Notes: generated by a model not told the origin, from the letters alone. Numbered from the stretch's first letter, positions 1-5,092 are shown. The stretch: 5,238 nt of DNA from JBDHZU01 sp039812085 (GCA_039812085.1 JBDHZU010000133.1:1-5238), one strand, 5' to 3'. Program-made: numbers and translations.

Positions 1-207
1 GCGCTCCATTCCATCTTGAGGTGCCTGAGTGATGTCGAACGGACCATCTTCCGTGCTGGCGGCTACCACTGCCGGAGTCGAATCTGAACTCTCTGACTGA
101 ACATCTTCTGCCTGATCAGCGGATTCAGTTTCCTGACTGTCGGCAGTGCCGTCATCGTCCGGAACGGTTGCTTCGTCTGCGCTGTCGTCGCGCTTCTTTC
201 TGAACAC
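1..207 (-). CDS. DUF3710 family protein, N-terminal part (runs off left edge)
   Basis: Partial gene: 69 in-frame codons from a GTG at 205-207 to the window edge, with the C-terminal part outside. The product starts MFRKKRDD, followed by a long acidic, Ser/Thr/Ala-rich stretch (about residues 7-53) and then EDGPFDITQAP (53-63). A basic start, acidic linker and 'GPFD' entry into the folded domain is the pattern of actinobacterial DUF3710 proteins, which usually lie just downstream of dut, as here (48-bp gap). The function of the family is not known to me. GTG is the only start codon in the frame: an in-frame stop lies upstream and no ATG intervenes. There is only a GGTGA-like weak Shine-Dalgarno, but a TACGGT box sits 6 nt before the GTG, so the gene may have its own leaderless promoter. 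The family call rests on the N-terminus and the neighbourhood only. Confidence 0.75.
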   Translation of the reverse strand, partial: MFRKKRDDSADEATVPDDDGTADSQETESADQAEDVQSESSDSTPAVVAASTEDGPFDITQAPQDGMER

Positions 208-213
208 GTCGTC

Positions 214-219
214 ACCGTA
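214..219 (-). promoter_or_regulatory. Candidate -10 box for a leaderless DUF3710 transcript
   Basis: Read on the minus strand, TACGGT fits the actinobacterial -10 consensus TAnnnT and is followed by exactly 6 nt (GACGAC) and then the GTG start. Transcription starting about 7 nt after the -10 would begin at the start codon. No convincing -35 was seen. Confidence 0.4.
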
Positions 220-255
220 CTCGGCTAACCGCGCGCGCTCATCTCGAACCGTCGC

Positions 256-699
256 CTAACCGGTAGAACCAAATCCGCCGCTCCCCCGCTGACTGCCAGG
301 AAGCTGTTCAACTGGCGTAAATACGGCTTCGGCCACTCGTTGCACAACAAGTTGTGCGATTCGTTCGCCACGACGCAGAGTCACTGCCTGCGTAGGGTCA
401 TGATTAATCAGGTTCACGCTGATTTCCCCGCGGTATCCAGCGTCAATAGTTCCTGGCGCATTGACCATGCCAATCCCATGACGAACCGACAGCCCCGACC
501 GAGGATGAACCAGTCCCACGTATCCCGGTGGCAGCGCAATCGCGATCCCAGTCGCAACCAAGCCGCGTTCTCCGGCCTGCAACGTCACGTCGTGTCGAGC
601 GTAAAGGTCGGCTCCAGCATCACCGGGTTGGGCGTATCGCGGCAACGGAAGCTCCGGGTCTAACTGTTCGATCAGCACTTCGACACGTTCGATACTCAC
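256..699 (-). CDS. dut: dUTP diphosphatase (dUTPase, trimeric class)
   Basis: Hydrolyses dUTP to dUMP and pyrophosphate in the cytoplasm, keeping uracil out of DNA and supplying dUMP for thymidylate synthesis. At 147 aa it has the normal size. All five motifs of the homotrimeric family are present in order: GDAGADLYA (26-34), PRSGLS (66-71), GTIDAGYRGEI (83-93, with the expected catalytic Asp86 and uracil-stacking Tyr89), RGERIAQLVVQ (110-120), and the glycine-rich C-terminal arm RGSGGFGSTG (138-147), whose Phe normally closes over the substrate. It lacks the short loop insertion before motif 5 that I recall from mycobacterial dUTPases. The GTG start overlaps the TGA of the upstream thioesterase gene as GTGA. 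A GAGGTG Shine-Dalgarno inside that gene, 5 nt before the GTG, supports the start and suggests coupled translation. Confidence 0.97.
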   Translation of the reverse strand: MSIERVEVLIEQLDPELPLPRYAQPGDAGADLYARHDVTLQAGERGLVATGIAIALPPGYVGLVHPRSGLSVRHGIGMVNAPGTIDAGYRGEISVNLINHDPTQAVTLRRGERIAQLVVQRVAEAVFTPVEQLPGSQRGSGGFGSTG

Positions 700-1265
700 G
701 GACTCACCTCAACGATTCCTGGGGCACCAGCGGTGCGTTCTTGCTCGGCACGTTCCACATCTTCTTTGCGACCGTGATCACGGAAATGTTCCAGCGGAAC
801 CTGGATGAACAACGCATCGGCGGTCGCAGCAACTTCTCCCTGCGGACCATCTAGATGTCCTATTGCCTGGGCGAAAACCTTCCGCCCCTGTTGGCCGATG
901 ATCTGTGCGTCAACATGCAGCACCTTGCCCACCTGCACCGGCTTCTTGAAGTTTGTTTCCAATCGAGCGGTGACGGCGGGTGCCTGCAATAGCCAGTTCA
1001 AGCTACCGAGCACCTCGTCGAATGCAGTCGCGAGCAGTCCACCGTGTGCTAGCCCAACCGCACCTTGATGGTGTTCGGTGACCTCAAATTCGGCATGTGC
1101 GGTCAGACCTTCACCGGCCGTTATTCGCATGTGTAGTCCGGTGGGATGCTGCATTCCACAGCCAAAGCACCGCGGATTGTGACTTGCGATCTCCTCGCCA
1201 GGTGCGGGCGCGTTGGGATGCCGCTGAGGCAACTCACGACCGGAATTCATTTCACTGCTCGTCAC
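696..1265 (-). CDS. PaaI/THEM4-like hotdog-fold thioesterase
   Basis: A probable acyl-CoA thioesterase of the PaaI/4HBT superfamily, 189 aa; its substrate cannot be read from sequence. Residues 1-30 form a polar extension. NPRCFGCG (30-37) is a Cys-Phe-Gly-Cys signature common at the start of THEM4-like proteins. The central helix HQGAVGLAHGGLLATAFDEVLG is not a transmembrane segment but the hotdog helix (66-87), with HGG at 74-76 and Asp83/Glu84 at the usual catalytic place. TARLETNFKKPV (99-110) is the following conserved strand. Residues 160-180 are charged and variable. It is probably the first gene of a thioesterase-dut unit (4-bp overlap). The GTG at 1265 has no Shine-Dalgarno but a TAACCT box 6 nt upstream, favouring a leaderless start. 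An ATG five codons later is the alternative. No link to dUTP metabolism is evident. Confidence 0.88.
   Translation of the reverse strand: MTSSEMNSGRELPQRHPNAPAPGEEIASHNPRCFGCGMQHPTGLHMRITAGEGLTAHAEFEVTEHHQGAVGLAHGGLLATAFDEVLGSLNWLLQAPAVTARLETNFKKPVQVGKVLHVDAQIIGQQGRKVFAQAIGHLDGPQGEVAATADALFIQVPLEHFRDHGRKEDVERAEQERTAGAPGIVEVSP
705..710 (-). promoter_or_regulatory. Ribosome binding site of dut, inside the thioesterase gene
   Basis: GAGGTG on the minus strand lies 5 nt before the dut GTG codon, within the last codons of the upstream gene. It decides the GTG start and fits re-initiation at the GTGA overlap. Confidence 0.75.
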
Positions 1266-1271
1266 ACGAGC

Positions 1272-1277
1272 AGGTTA
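1272..1277 (-). promoter_or_regulatory. Candidate -10 box for a leaderless thioesterase-dut transcript
   Basis: TAACCT on the minus strand matches TAnnnT and is followed by 6 nt (GCTCGT) and then the GTG at 1265. There is no Shine-Dalgarno upstream of that codon. Box spacing and missing ribosome site agree with a leaderless mRNA. The -35 region is not recognisable. Confidence 0.5.
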
Positions 1278-1316
1278 GCCGTCCACCAGGGCGCAGAGCG
1301 TCACGGTGGGCAGTGG

Positions 1317-1322
1317 CACAGT
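1317..1322 (+). promoter_or_regulatory. Weak candidate -10 for DUF3093
   Basis: CACAGT lies exactly 6 nt before the GTG at 1329. It keeps the two most important -10 bases (A at position 2, T at position 6) but has C instead of T first. It overlaps a short direct repeat of CAGTGG (1311-1316 and 1319-1324). It is listed because the gene has no clear Shine-Dalgarno. Confidence 0.22.
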
Positions 1323-1328
1323 GGTCAG

Positions 1329-1805
1329 GTGCATCCGACCTATCGACAGCGCCTGACTCCCCCCTGGTGGGTGTGGGTGCTGGCGTCTTTGGTGTGCCTG
1401 AGCCTGGCGGTGGCCTACGGAGCCGTGTTCGGCATGGTGATCGGCACCATCACGTTCGTCCTACTCGCAGCCTTAGCGGGATGGCTGCTGTGGCGGACCA
1501 GTCCCATCATCGAGGTCAATGACACCGGTCTGCGAGCAGGCAAGGCGTTCATCGAGTTCCGCTACATCGGACTGGTCGCAACGCTCGACTTCGCCGCAAT
1601 GCGCCACGCAGGTCAATCCGGGGCTGATCCGCGCGCCTATCGACTCGTCCGTGGCCTGTCGGCCAAAGAGGGGGTCAGCATCGAAGTTGTCGATGACGAA
1701 GACCCGCACCCCTACTGGCTCATTTCCACCGATCGGCCGACGGAACTATCCGCTGCGATCGCCGAAGGTGCGAAGCGATCAGCGTCAATCGCTGCTCGAC
1801 AGTAG
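1329..1805 (+). CDS. DUF3093 family membrane protein
   Basis: A 158-aa protein with two N-terminal membrane segments (about 12-32 and 35-56), separated by a very short turn, then a soluble domain, probably cytoplasmic. The family pattern is clear: YRQRLTPPWW (5-14) at the N-terminus, DPRAYRLVRG (100-109) and PYWLISTDRP (128-137) near the C-terminus. The same family occupies the Rv2698 position next to dut in mycobacteria. Its function is unknown to me. The open frame continues upstream to an ATG at 1146, but that extension lies inside the opposite-strand thioesterase gene and has no family features. The GTG immediately before HPTYRQRLT is the best start and gives the usual family length. It probably shares a transcript with the DUF4235 gene 47 bp downstream, and it diverges from the thioesterase gene across 63 bp. 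Confidence 0.88.
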   Translation: MHPTYRQRLTPPWWVWVLASLVCLSLAVAYGAVFGMVIGTITFVLLAALAGWLLWRTSPIIEVNDTGLRAGKAFIEFRYIGLVATLDFAAMRHAGQSGADPRAYRLVRGLSAKEGVSIEVVDDEDPHPYWLISTDRPTELSAAIAEGAKRSASIAARQ

Positions 1806-1842
1806 AGTCAAACCAGACCTGTCGAACCATTCGTCATTCCAC

Positions 1843-1848
1843 GGAGGA
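1843..1848 (+). promoter_or_regulatory. Strong Shine-Dalgarno of the DUF4235 gene
   Basis: GGAGGA lies 4 nt before the ATG at 1853. It is the strongest ribosome site on the plus strand of this window and fixes the start of a small gene that might otherwise be doubted. Confidence 0.75.
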
Positions 1849-1852
1849 TCAC

Positions 1853-2137
1853 ATGCCCGTCACTGCCCGGACTGTTGCGCCACTGGCCACCATGGGCCTG
1901 ACGTGGGCCGCCCGCAAGAGCATGACGCGCGCCTACGCCTCCGGCACGGGCCACGAACCGCCAGCAGCCGACGACCGTGAAGTGCCGTTGCGCAACGTCA
2001 TTCTTTGGGCGGTCGCTTCTGCAGTAGTGATGGCGACGATCGACGTGATGGTGAATCGCACGGCTGCTCGAATCGCAGACCGAAATGAACTGCCCGCACA
2101 AGCTCACGACACCTCGGACGGCCTTGCCCCCGCCTAG
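1853..2137 (+). CDS. DUF4235 family small membrane protein
   Basis: A 94-aa protein of unknown function. Residues 1-30 are alanine-rich with basic residues (R6, R21, K22, R26) and could form an amphipathic helix. GTGHEPPAADD (31-41) is a proline-containing linker, and about 45-67 is a hydrophobic segment ending in a basic VNRTAARIADR stretch (67-77). This two-part layout, with 'G..PP' before an 'LR..ILWAVASA' membrane helix, is what DUF4235 proteins look like. The last 15 residues are polar and variable. The gene follows DUF3093 on the same strand with a strong Shine-Dalgarno and no visible promoter of its own, so co-transcription is likely. Its end faces DUF4193 across only 24 bp. The opposite-strand reading frame over the same bases is not credible, because it lacks family similarity and a ribosome site. 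Confidence 0.82.
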   Translation: MPVTARTVAPLATMGLTWAARKSMTRAYASGTGHEPPAADDREVPLRNVILWAVASAVVMATIDVMVNRTAARIADRNELPAQAHDTSDGLAPA

Positions 2138-2161
2138 AGCGCAGTGCTGAGCAACAACTCT

Positions 2162-2458
2162 TTAGACGCAGTCCTTGCAGACGGGTAGTCCGTCTACTTC
2201 CTTGGCAAGCTGGCTGCGGTGGTGGACCAAGAAGCAGCTCGAACAGGTGAATTCGTCTTCCTGCTTCGGAACCACTCGAACAGCCAGCGACTCGTCTGAC
2301 AGATCGGCTCCTGGCAATTCCAGGTTCTCGGCAGCTTCCGTCTCGTCCACATCGACTGACGATGACGATTTATCGGCACGCCGAGCCTTGAGCTCTTCCA
2401 AGCTGTCCTCGGCAAGCTCTTCATCAGTCTTGCGTGGTGCGTCGTAGTCAGTTGCCAT
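2162..2458 (-). CDS. DUF4193 family zinc-ribbon protein
   Basis: A 98-aa acidic protein conserved across Actinobacteria. MATDYDAPRKTDEE (1-14) and DSLEELKARR (18-27) form the conserved N-terminal block, followed by a Ser/Asp/Glu-rich linker (28-46). ELPGADLSDE (47-56) follows, then a C-terminal ribbon with TCSSC (71-75) and VCKDC (93-97). The four cysteines C72, C75, C94 and C97 should bind one zinc ion (inference from the CxxC pairs). HHRSQLAKE (79-87) lies between the pairs. Its role is unknown to me; the acidic tail plus zinc ribbon would suit contact with protein or RNA polymerase, but that is only a guess. A TTG two codons upstream is in frame, but the AGGAGA Shine-Dalgarno lies 7 nt before the ATG and only 1 nt before the TTG, and family members begin at MATDYD. 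It corresponds to Rv2699c in M. tuberculosis. Confidence 0.93.
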   Translation of the reverse strand: MATDYDAPRKTDEELAEDSLEELKARRADKSSSSVDVDETEAAENLELPGADLSDESLAVRVVPKQEDEFTCSSCFLVHHRSQLAKEVDGLPVCKDCV

Positions 2459-2465
2459 GTGCAAC

Positions 2466-2471
2466 TCTCCT
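2466..2471 (-). promoter_or_regulatory. Shine-Dalgarno deciding the DUF4193 start
   Basis: AGGAGA on the minus strand is 7 nt from the ATG at 2458 and only 1 nt from the in-frame TTG at 2464, so the ATG is the start. Confidence 0.75.
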
Positions 2472-2510
2472 AGCTCGTCGTTGGGCCGTCGTCCCGCAGC
2501 TACGAAGGCG

Positions 2511-2522
2511 ACCGCATGCGGT
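2511..2522. promoter_or_regulatory. Perfect 12-bp palindrome, candidate operator
   Basis: ACCGCATGCGGT is fully self-complementary, with no spacer. It lies 52 bp upstream of the DUF4193 start codon in a divergent promoter region. The symmetry suits a dimeric regulator, but no regulator is identified. Confidence 0.4.
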
Positions 2523-2533
2523 ACGTGCCAACG

Positions 2534-2547
2534 TGACCCTTGGGTCA
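2534..2547. promoter_or_regulatory. Perfect inverted repeat TGACCC-tt-GGGTCA, candidate operator
   Basis: Two 6-bp arms with a 2-bp spacer, 11 bp to the right of the previous palindrome. It overlaps a possible plus-strand -35 (TTGGGT, 2540-2545), a position where bound protein would repress. There is no T-run, so it is not a terminator. Confidence 0.4.
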
Positions 2548-2643
2548 GTTATTCCGCCGGGGAACATATCCCAAGAGCGAGGATTGTGCACTACTGAGTG
2601 GGCAACTGTCAGCAAACTTGTCGGTTTGTGGTGTGCTGTCCCC

Positions 2644-3162
2644 ATGCCGATCTACGCCTTGGGCGACCGTCAGCCCACCATTGACCCCTCTGCATTCATC
2701 CATCCCGACGCCGTTTTGATCGGCGATGTGACCATTGGAGCCGAATCTTCGGTGTGGCCAACAGCGGTGCTTCGTGGCGATCATGGCGCGATCCGAGTGG
2801 GATCACAAACCTCTATTCAGGACGGAACGATCATTCACTGCACCTCCACTTTGGACACCACGGTGGGAGACCGCTGCACGATCGGACACAACGTCCACAT
2901 GGAGGGATGCACGATTGAAGACGACTGCCTGGTCGGTTCGGGATCGGTCGTTCTGCACGAAGTGATTGTTCGATCCGGGTCGTTGGTCGGTGCACAGGCA
3001 CTTGTTCCTGGCGGAACCGAAGTTCCCAGCGGCGCGATGGCTTTGGGTGTGCCCGCAAAAATCAAGCCCGACTCGGTGAGCATCGACGACTTGACCCCTG
3101 CCTGGCAGATTTACGTCCGTAACACCCACTGGTACAACAAGGATCTGCGTCGATTGGACTAA
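2644..3162 (+). CDS. Gamma-carbonic anhydrase family protein (left-handed beta-helix)
   Basis: A 172-aa hexapeptide-repeat protein of the gamma-CA/YrdA/PaaY family. It should be a trimer of left-handed beta-helices that may hydrate CO2. Repeats such as IGDVTI, VGDRCTI and IEDDCLV run from about 18 to 125, followed by VPAKI (136-140) and a C-terminal helix. Catalytic-site residues equivalent to those of Methanosarcina Cam are present: R44 and D46 (LRGD), Q59 and D60 (SIQDG), and zinc ligands H65 and H82. The third ligand position, normally His in GHxxxxHGC, is Glu87, while His85 lies two residues earlier (GHNVHMEGC). Carbonic anhydrase activity is therefore not certain. MPIYALGD is the usual family start; upstream codons show no similarity and there is no clear Shine-Dalgarno. 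The stop codon overlaps the suhB stop. Confidence 0.9.
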   Translation: MPIYALGDRQPTIDPSAFIHPDAVLIGDVTIGAESSVWPTAVLRGDHGAIRVGSQTSIQDGTIIHCTSTLDTTVGDRCTIGHNVHMEGCTIEDDCLVGSGSVVLHEVIVRSGSLVGAQALVPGGTEVPSGAMALGVPAKIKPDSVSIDDLTPAWQIYVRNTHWYNKDLRRLD

Positions 3163-3992
3163 CTGTCCGTCGTCTCCACCTCGTCTGAGGCTGCATTCCA
3201 GTCAGTGAGCCATTCGTCCAAAGTGGCGAACAGTGTCGGATTCGCCGCAAGGACCATTTCTTCAGTTGCCGGTTCCCCCGCAAGCCCACCGATCCGACCA
3301 CCGGCTTCGGTAACGACGACTCCACCTGCAGCGTGATCCCAAGGCTTTGGCCCCCGCTCAAAATAGGCATCCAGGCGACCACTAGCCACCCAACACAAAT
3401 CCAAGCAAGCAGCGCCAGGTCGGCGTAAGTCCCTCACCTTGGGAAGGATTCGGGCCGCCACTGAACCTTGAGCTGCCCGTCGTTGAGCGTCATAGCCGAA
3501 ACCAGTCGCCACGAGTGCGAATCCCGGATCGGTCTGACTCGATACCGATAGCTGCCGACGATCGTCACCGAAGTGTTGGTGAGCGCCCCGCCCGATCACA
3601 GCGGAGTAGGTCTGATCGACGGCTGGTGCCACAACGACTCCCACCACCGGATTCCCGTCGATCTCAGCGGCCACATTGACTCCCCAGATCGGCAGGTCGT
3701 ACAGATAGTTGACCGTGCCATCCAGTGGGTCGATCACCCAGCGCACGCCAGATGTACCAGCCGTGTCTGAGCCTTCTTCGCCCAGGATTCCGTCGTCTCC
3801 GTGTCCGTCGAGCAGCATCGAGACGAGTAAGTCCTCGCTGCGACGATCCATGTCTGTCACCACATCGGTGGCAGTGGACTTGCTGTCTACCGACAAAGCG
3901 TCGGGACGTTGCATCAACAAGTCGGCAGCGGCCTGTGCAGCTCGCATCGCTCGCTCGTGTAGATCGGTCAACTGGCTGTCGTCATAGGTCAC
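3159..3992 (-). CDS. suhB: Inositol monophosphatase family protein
   Basis: A Mg2+-dependent, lithium-sensitive-type phosphatase, 277 aa, the normal size. In actinobacteria such enzymes make myo-inositol from inositol 1-phosphate for phosphatidylinositol and mycothiol, though members also take other sugar phosphates. VVTDMDRRSE (44-53), GEEG (71-74), WVIDPLDGTVNY (85-96, metal-binding Asp88 and Asp91) and WDHAAGGVVVTEAGG (218-232, Asp219) are the canonical motifs in order. GRLDAYFE (205-212) precedes the last motif as usual. It starts with a GTG overlapping the hemH stop (GTGA), with GGGAG 6 nt upstream, so it is probably translated by coupling to hemH. An ATG at 3985 is out of frame. It occupies the Rv2701c (suhB) position. 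The exact substrate within the family cannot be fixed from sequence. Confidence 0.94.
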   Translation of the reverse strand: MTYDDSQLTDLHERAMRAAQAAADLLMQRPDALSVDSKSTATDVVTDMDRRSEDLLVSMLLDGHGDDGILGEEGSDTAGTSGVRWVIDPLDGTVNYLYDLPIWGVNVAAEIDGNPVVGVVVAPAVDQTYSAVIGRGAHQHFGDDRRQLSVSSQTDPGFALVATGFGYDAQRRAAQGSVAARILPKVRDLRRPGAACLDLCWVASGRLDAYFERGPKPWDHAAGGVVVTEAGGRIGGLAGEPATEEMVLAANPTLFATLDEWLTDWNAASDEVETTDS

Positions 3993-5083
3993 GAGTCACT
4001 CCCACATAGGGTCGGGCGGGGATCACGTGGATTTGCACAACACTGTGCCGGACAAAGGTCTGGCGCAGGTCCCCATTGACCCAAAGCAGGACGCTGATCG
4101 ACCGGAAGATCGTTAACCCGTTCGTTCACCATCTCTGCCAGCGCCAATGCAAACCGCGGATCGCCTCCAGGTGTGGCTACCCGAGCGAATTTCAGGTCCA
4201 ATTCAGCGGCAGTTTCGCGTGCTTGGGTGTCGAGATCCCACATGACTTCCATGTGATCACTGGCAAAGCCAATCGGGGCGACGACCACTGCATTGATTCC
4301 ACGCTGACGAGCATCAGTCAGGTGATCGTTGATGTCTGGCTCCAACCAGGGGATCTGCGGCGGGCCAGAACGCGACTGGTACACCAACGAATACGAAACT
4401 TGGCGGCCCAAATGCGCATGCACTCGTTGCATCACCAGTTCCATGACGGCCCGATGTTCCTTCACATACAGGTTGCCGCCCAACGATGGTGATCCACTGG
4501 CAGCGGCCGCAGCTAGCGGTATGGAGTGGGTGGTGAAGACAATCTCGGTTTCGTCCAATTCCGAACCCAGCGATTCGATGGCGTCAATGACGTTGTCCAC
4601 GTGAATGTCGATGATCACCGGGTGGTCGAACCAGCGCCGGACCTTGATTAGTTGAGGGGCTGCACCTGCGGCATCGGCCTGGACCTGCTCCACCGCGTCG
4701 TAGAGGTTCTCGCGGTACTGCCGACAACTTGAGTAGCTGGAATAACCACTGGTGATGACGGCGGCAGCAGTTCGCACACCATCGGCACGCATCGCCTGCA
4801 GGGCATCGGCCAGAAACGGTTCGGAATTGCGGTTTCCCCAATAGACCGGCATAGGCGGTTGGTCGGGAGCGTTCAGTGCCGCTTGAAGCTCGGTGACCAA
4901 CTGACGATTCTGGGAGTTGATCGGGGAAACTCCCCCGAAGTGCCGGTACTGCTCGGCGACCTCTTCGAGCCGGTCTTGCGGAACCCCACGACCAGCCGTC
5001 ACCCGCTGCAGGTAAGGCATGACCTCGTCCATGCCTTCGGGGCCGCCAAACGAGACCAATAGGACGGCGTCGATTTCGGTCAT
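3989..5083 (-). CDS. hemH: Ferrochelatase (actinobacterial coproporphyrin type)
   Basis: Inserts Fe2+ into a porphyrin; in actinobacteria the usual substrate is coproporphyrin III (CpfC, coproporphyrin-dependent haem pathway). It is cytoplasmic or membrane-associated, 364 aa, full length. Seen in order: LLVSFGGPEG (8-17), HFGGVSPIN (48-56), SGYSSYSSCRQY (112-123), FTTHSIP (183-189) with catalytic His186, YQSRSGPPQIPWLEPDI (235-251), and PIGFASDHMEVMWDLD (270-285) with catalytic Glu279. Phe12 stands where the Bacillus enzyme has the iron-coordinating Tyr13. Cys120 plus a C-terminal group (C344, C348, C349; also C360) fit the [2Fe-2S] cluster known in actinobacterial ferrochelatases, though which cysteines bind is inference. 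The ATG start has GGGGGAG 9 nt upstream. It overlaps suhB by 4 bp and diverges from the oxidase gene across 70 bp. Confidence 0.97.
   Translation of the reverse strand: MTEIDAVLLVSFGGPEGMDEVMPYLQRVTAGRGVPQDRLEEVAEQYRHFGGVSPINSQNRQLVTELQAALNAPDQPPMPVYWGNRNSEPFLADALQAMRADGVRTAAAVITSGYSSYSSCRQYRENLYDAVEQVQADAAGAAPQLIKVRRWFDHPVIIDIHVDNVIDAIESLGSELDETEIVFTTHSIPLAAAAASGSPSLGGNLYVKEHRAVMELVMQRVHAHLGRQVSYSLVYQSRSGPPQIPWLEPDINDHLTDARQRGINAVVVAPIGFASDHMEVMWDLDTQARETAAELDLKFARVATPGGDPRFALALAEMVNERVNDLPVDQRPALGQWGPAPDLCPAQCCANPRDPRPTLCGSDS
3999..4003 (-). promoter_or_regulatory. Shine-Dalgarno of suhB inside hemH
   Basis: GGGAG on the minus strand is 6 nt before the GTG at 3992 and lies in the last codons of hemH. 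It supports the GTG start and coupled translation. Confidence 0.65.
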
Positions 5084-5092
5084 AGGGCGATT

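Larger units (their letters stand above)
2459..2643. other. Divergent intergenic region, DUF4193 / gamma-carbonic anhydrase
   Basis: This is the longest non-coding stretch of the window (185 bp) and must hold the promoters of both flanking genes. The plus-strand frame stays open across it, but the codons before 2644 show no family similarity. It contains two perfect palindromes (2511-2522 and 2534-2547). A poor plus-strand promoter candidate is TTGGGT (2540-2545) with ACATAT (2564-2569), spacer 18. No convincing minus-strand promoter was seen. Confidence 0.6.

Noticed and set aside
256..300. Phe in the C-terminal arm of dUTPase as an oddity
   Set aside because: GGFGSTG is the common form in dUTPases; the His seen in mycobacteria is the exception.
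1283..1309. CCACC ... GGTGG inverted repeat in the thioesterase/DUF3093 gap
   Set aside because: Arms of only 5 bp, 17 bp apart, with no extension; likely chance in GC-rich DNA.
1146..1328. N-terminal extension of the DUF3093 frame to an ATG at 1146
   Set aside because: It lies within the opposite-strand thioesterase gene, is full of His/Arg without family similarity, and the conserved YRQRLTPPWW start follows directly after the GTG at 1329.
1808..2107. Minus-strand 99-codon frame opposite DUF4235
   Set aside because: The plus-strand frame has a strong Shine-Dalgarno, a membrane helix and family similarity; this one has none.
2138..2161. Possible terminator between DUF4235 and DUF4193
   Set aside because: Only a 3-bp stem (AGC...GCT) and no T-run on either strand.
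2464..2464. TTG start two codons upstream of the DUF4193 ATG
   Set aside because: It is only 1 nt from the AGGAGA ribosome site, while the ATG has the ideal 7 nt spacing and matches the family start.
2434..2643. N-terminal extension of the gamma-CA frame to 2434
   Set aside because: It overlaps the DUF4193 start and promoter region, and gamma-CA proteins begin at MPIYALGD.
4076..4492. Plus-strand 138-codon frame opposite hemH
   Set aside because: Antisense shadow of a conserved gene; no ribosome site and no domain.
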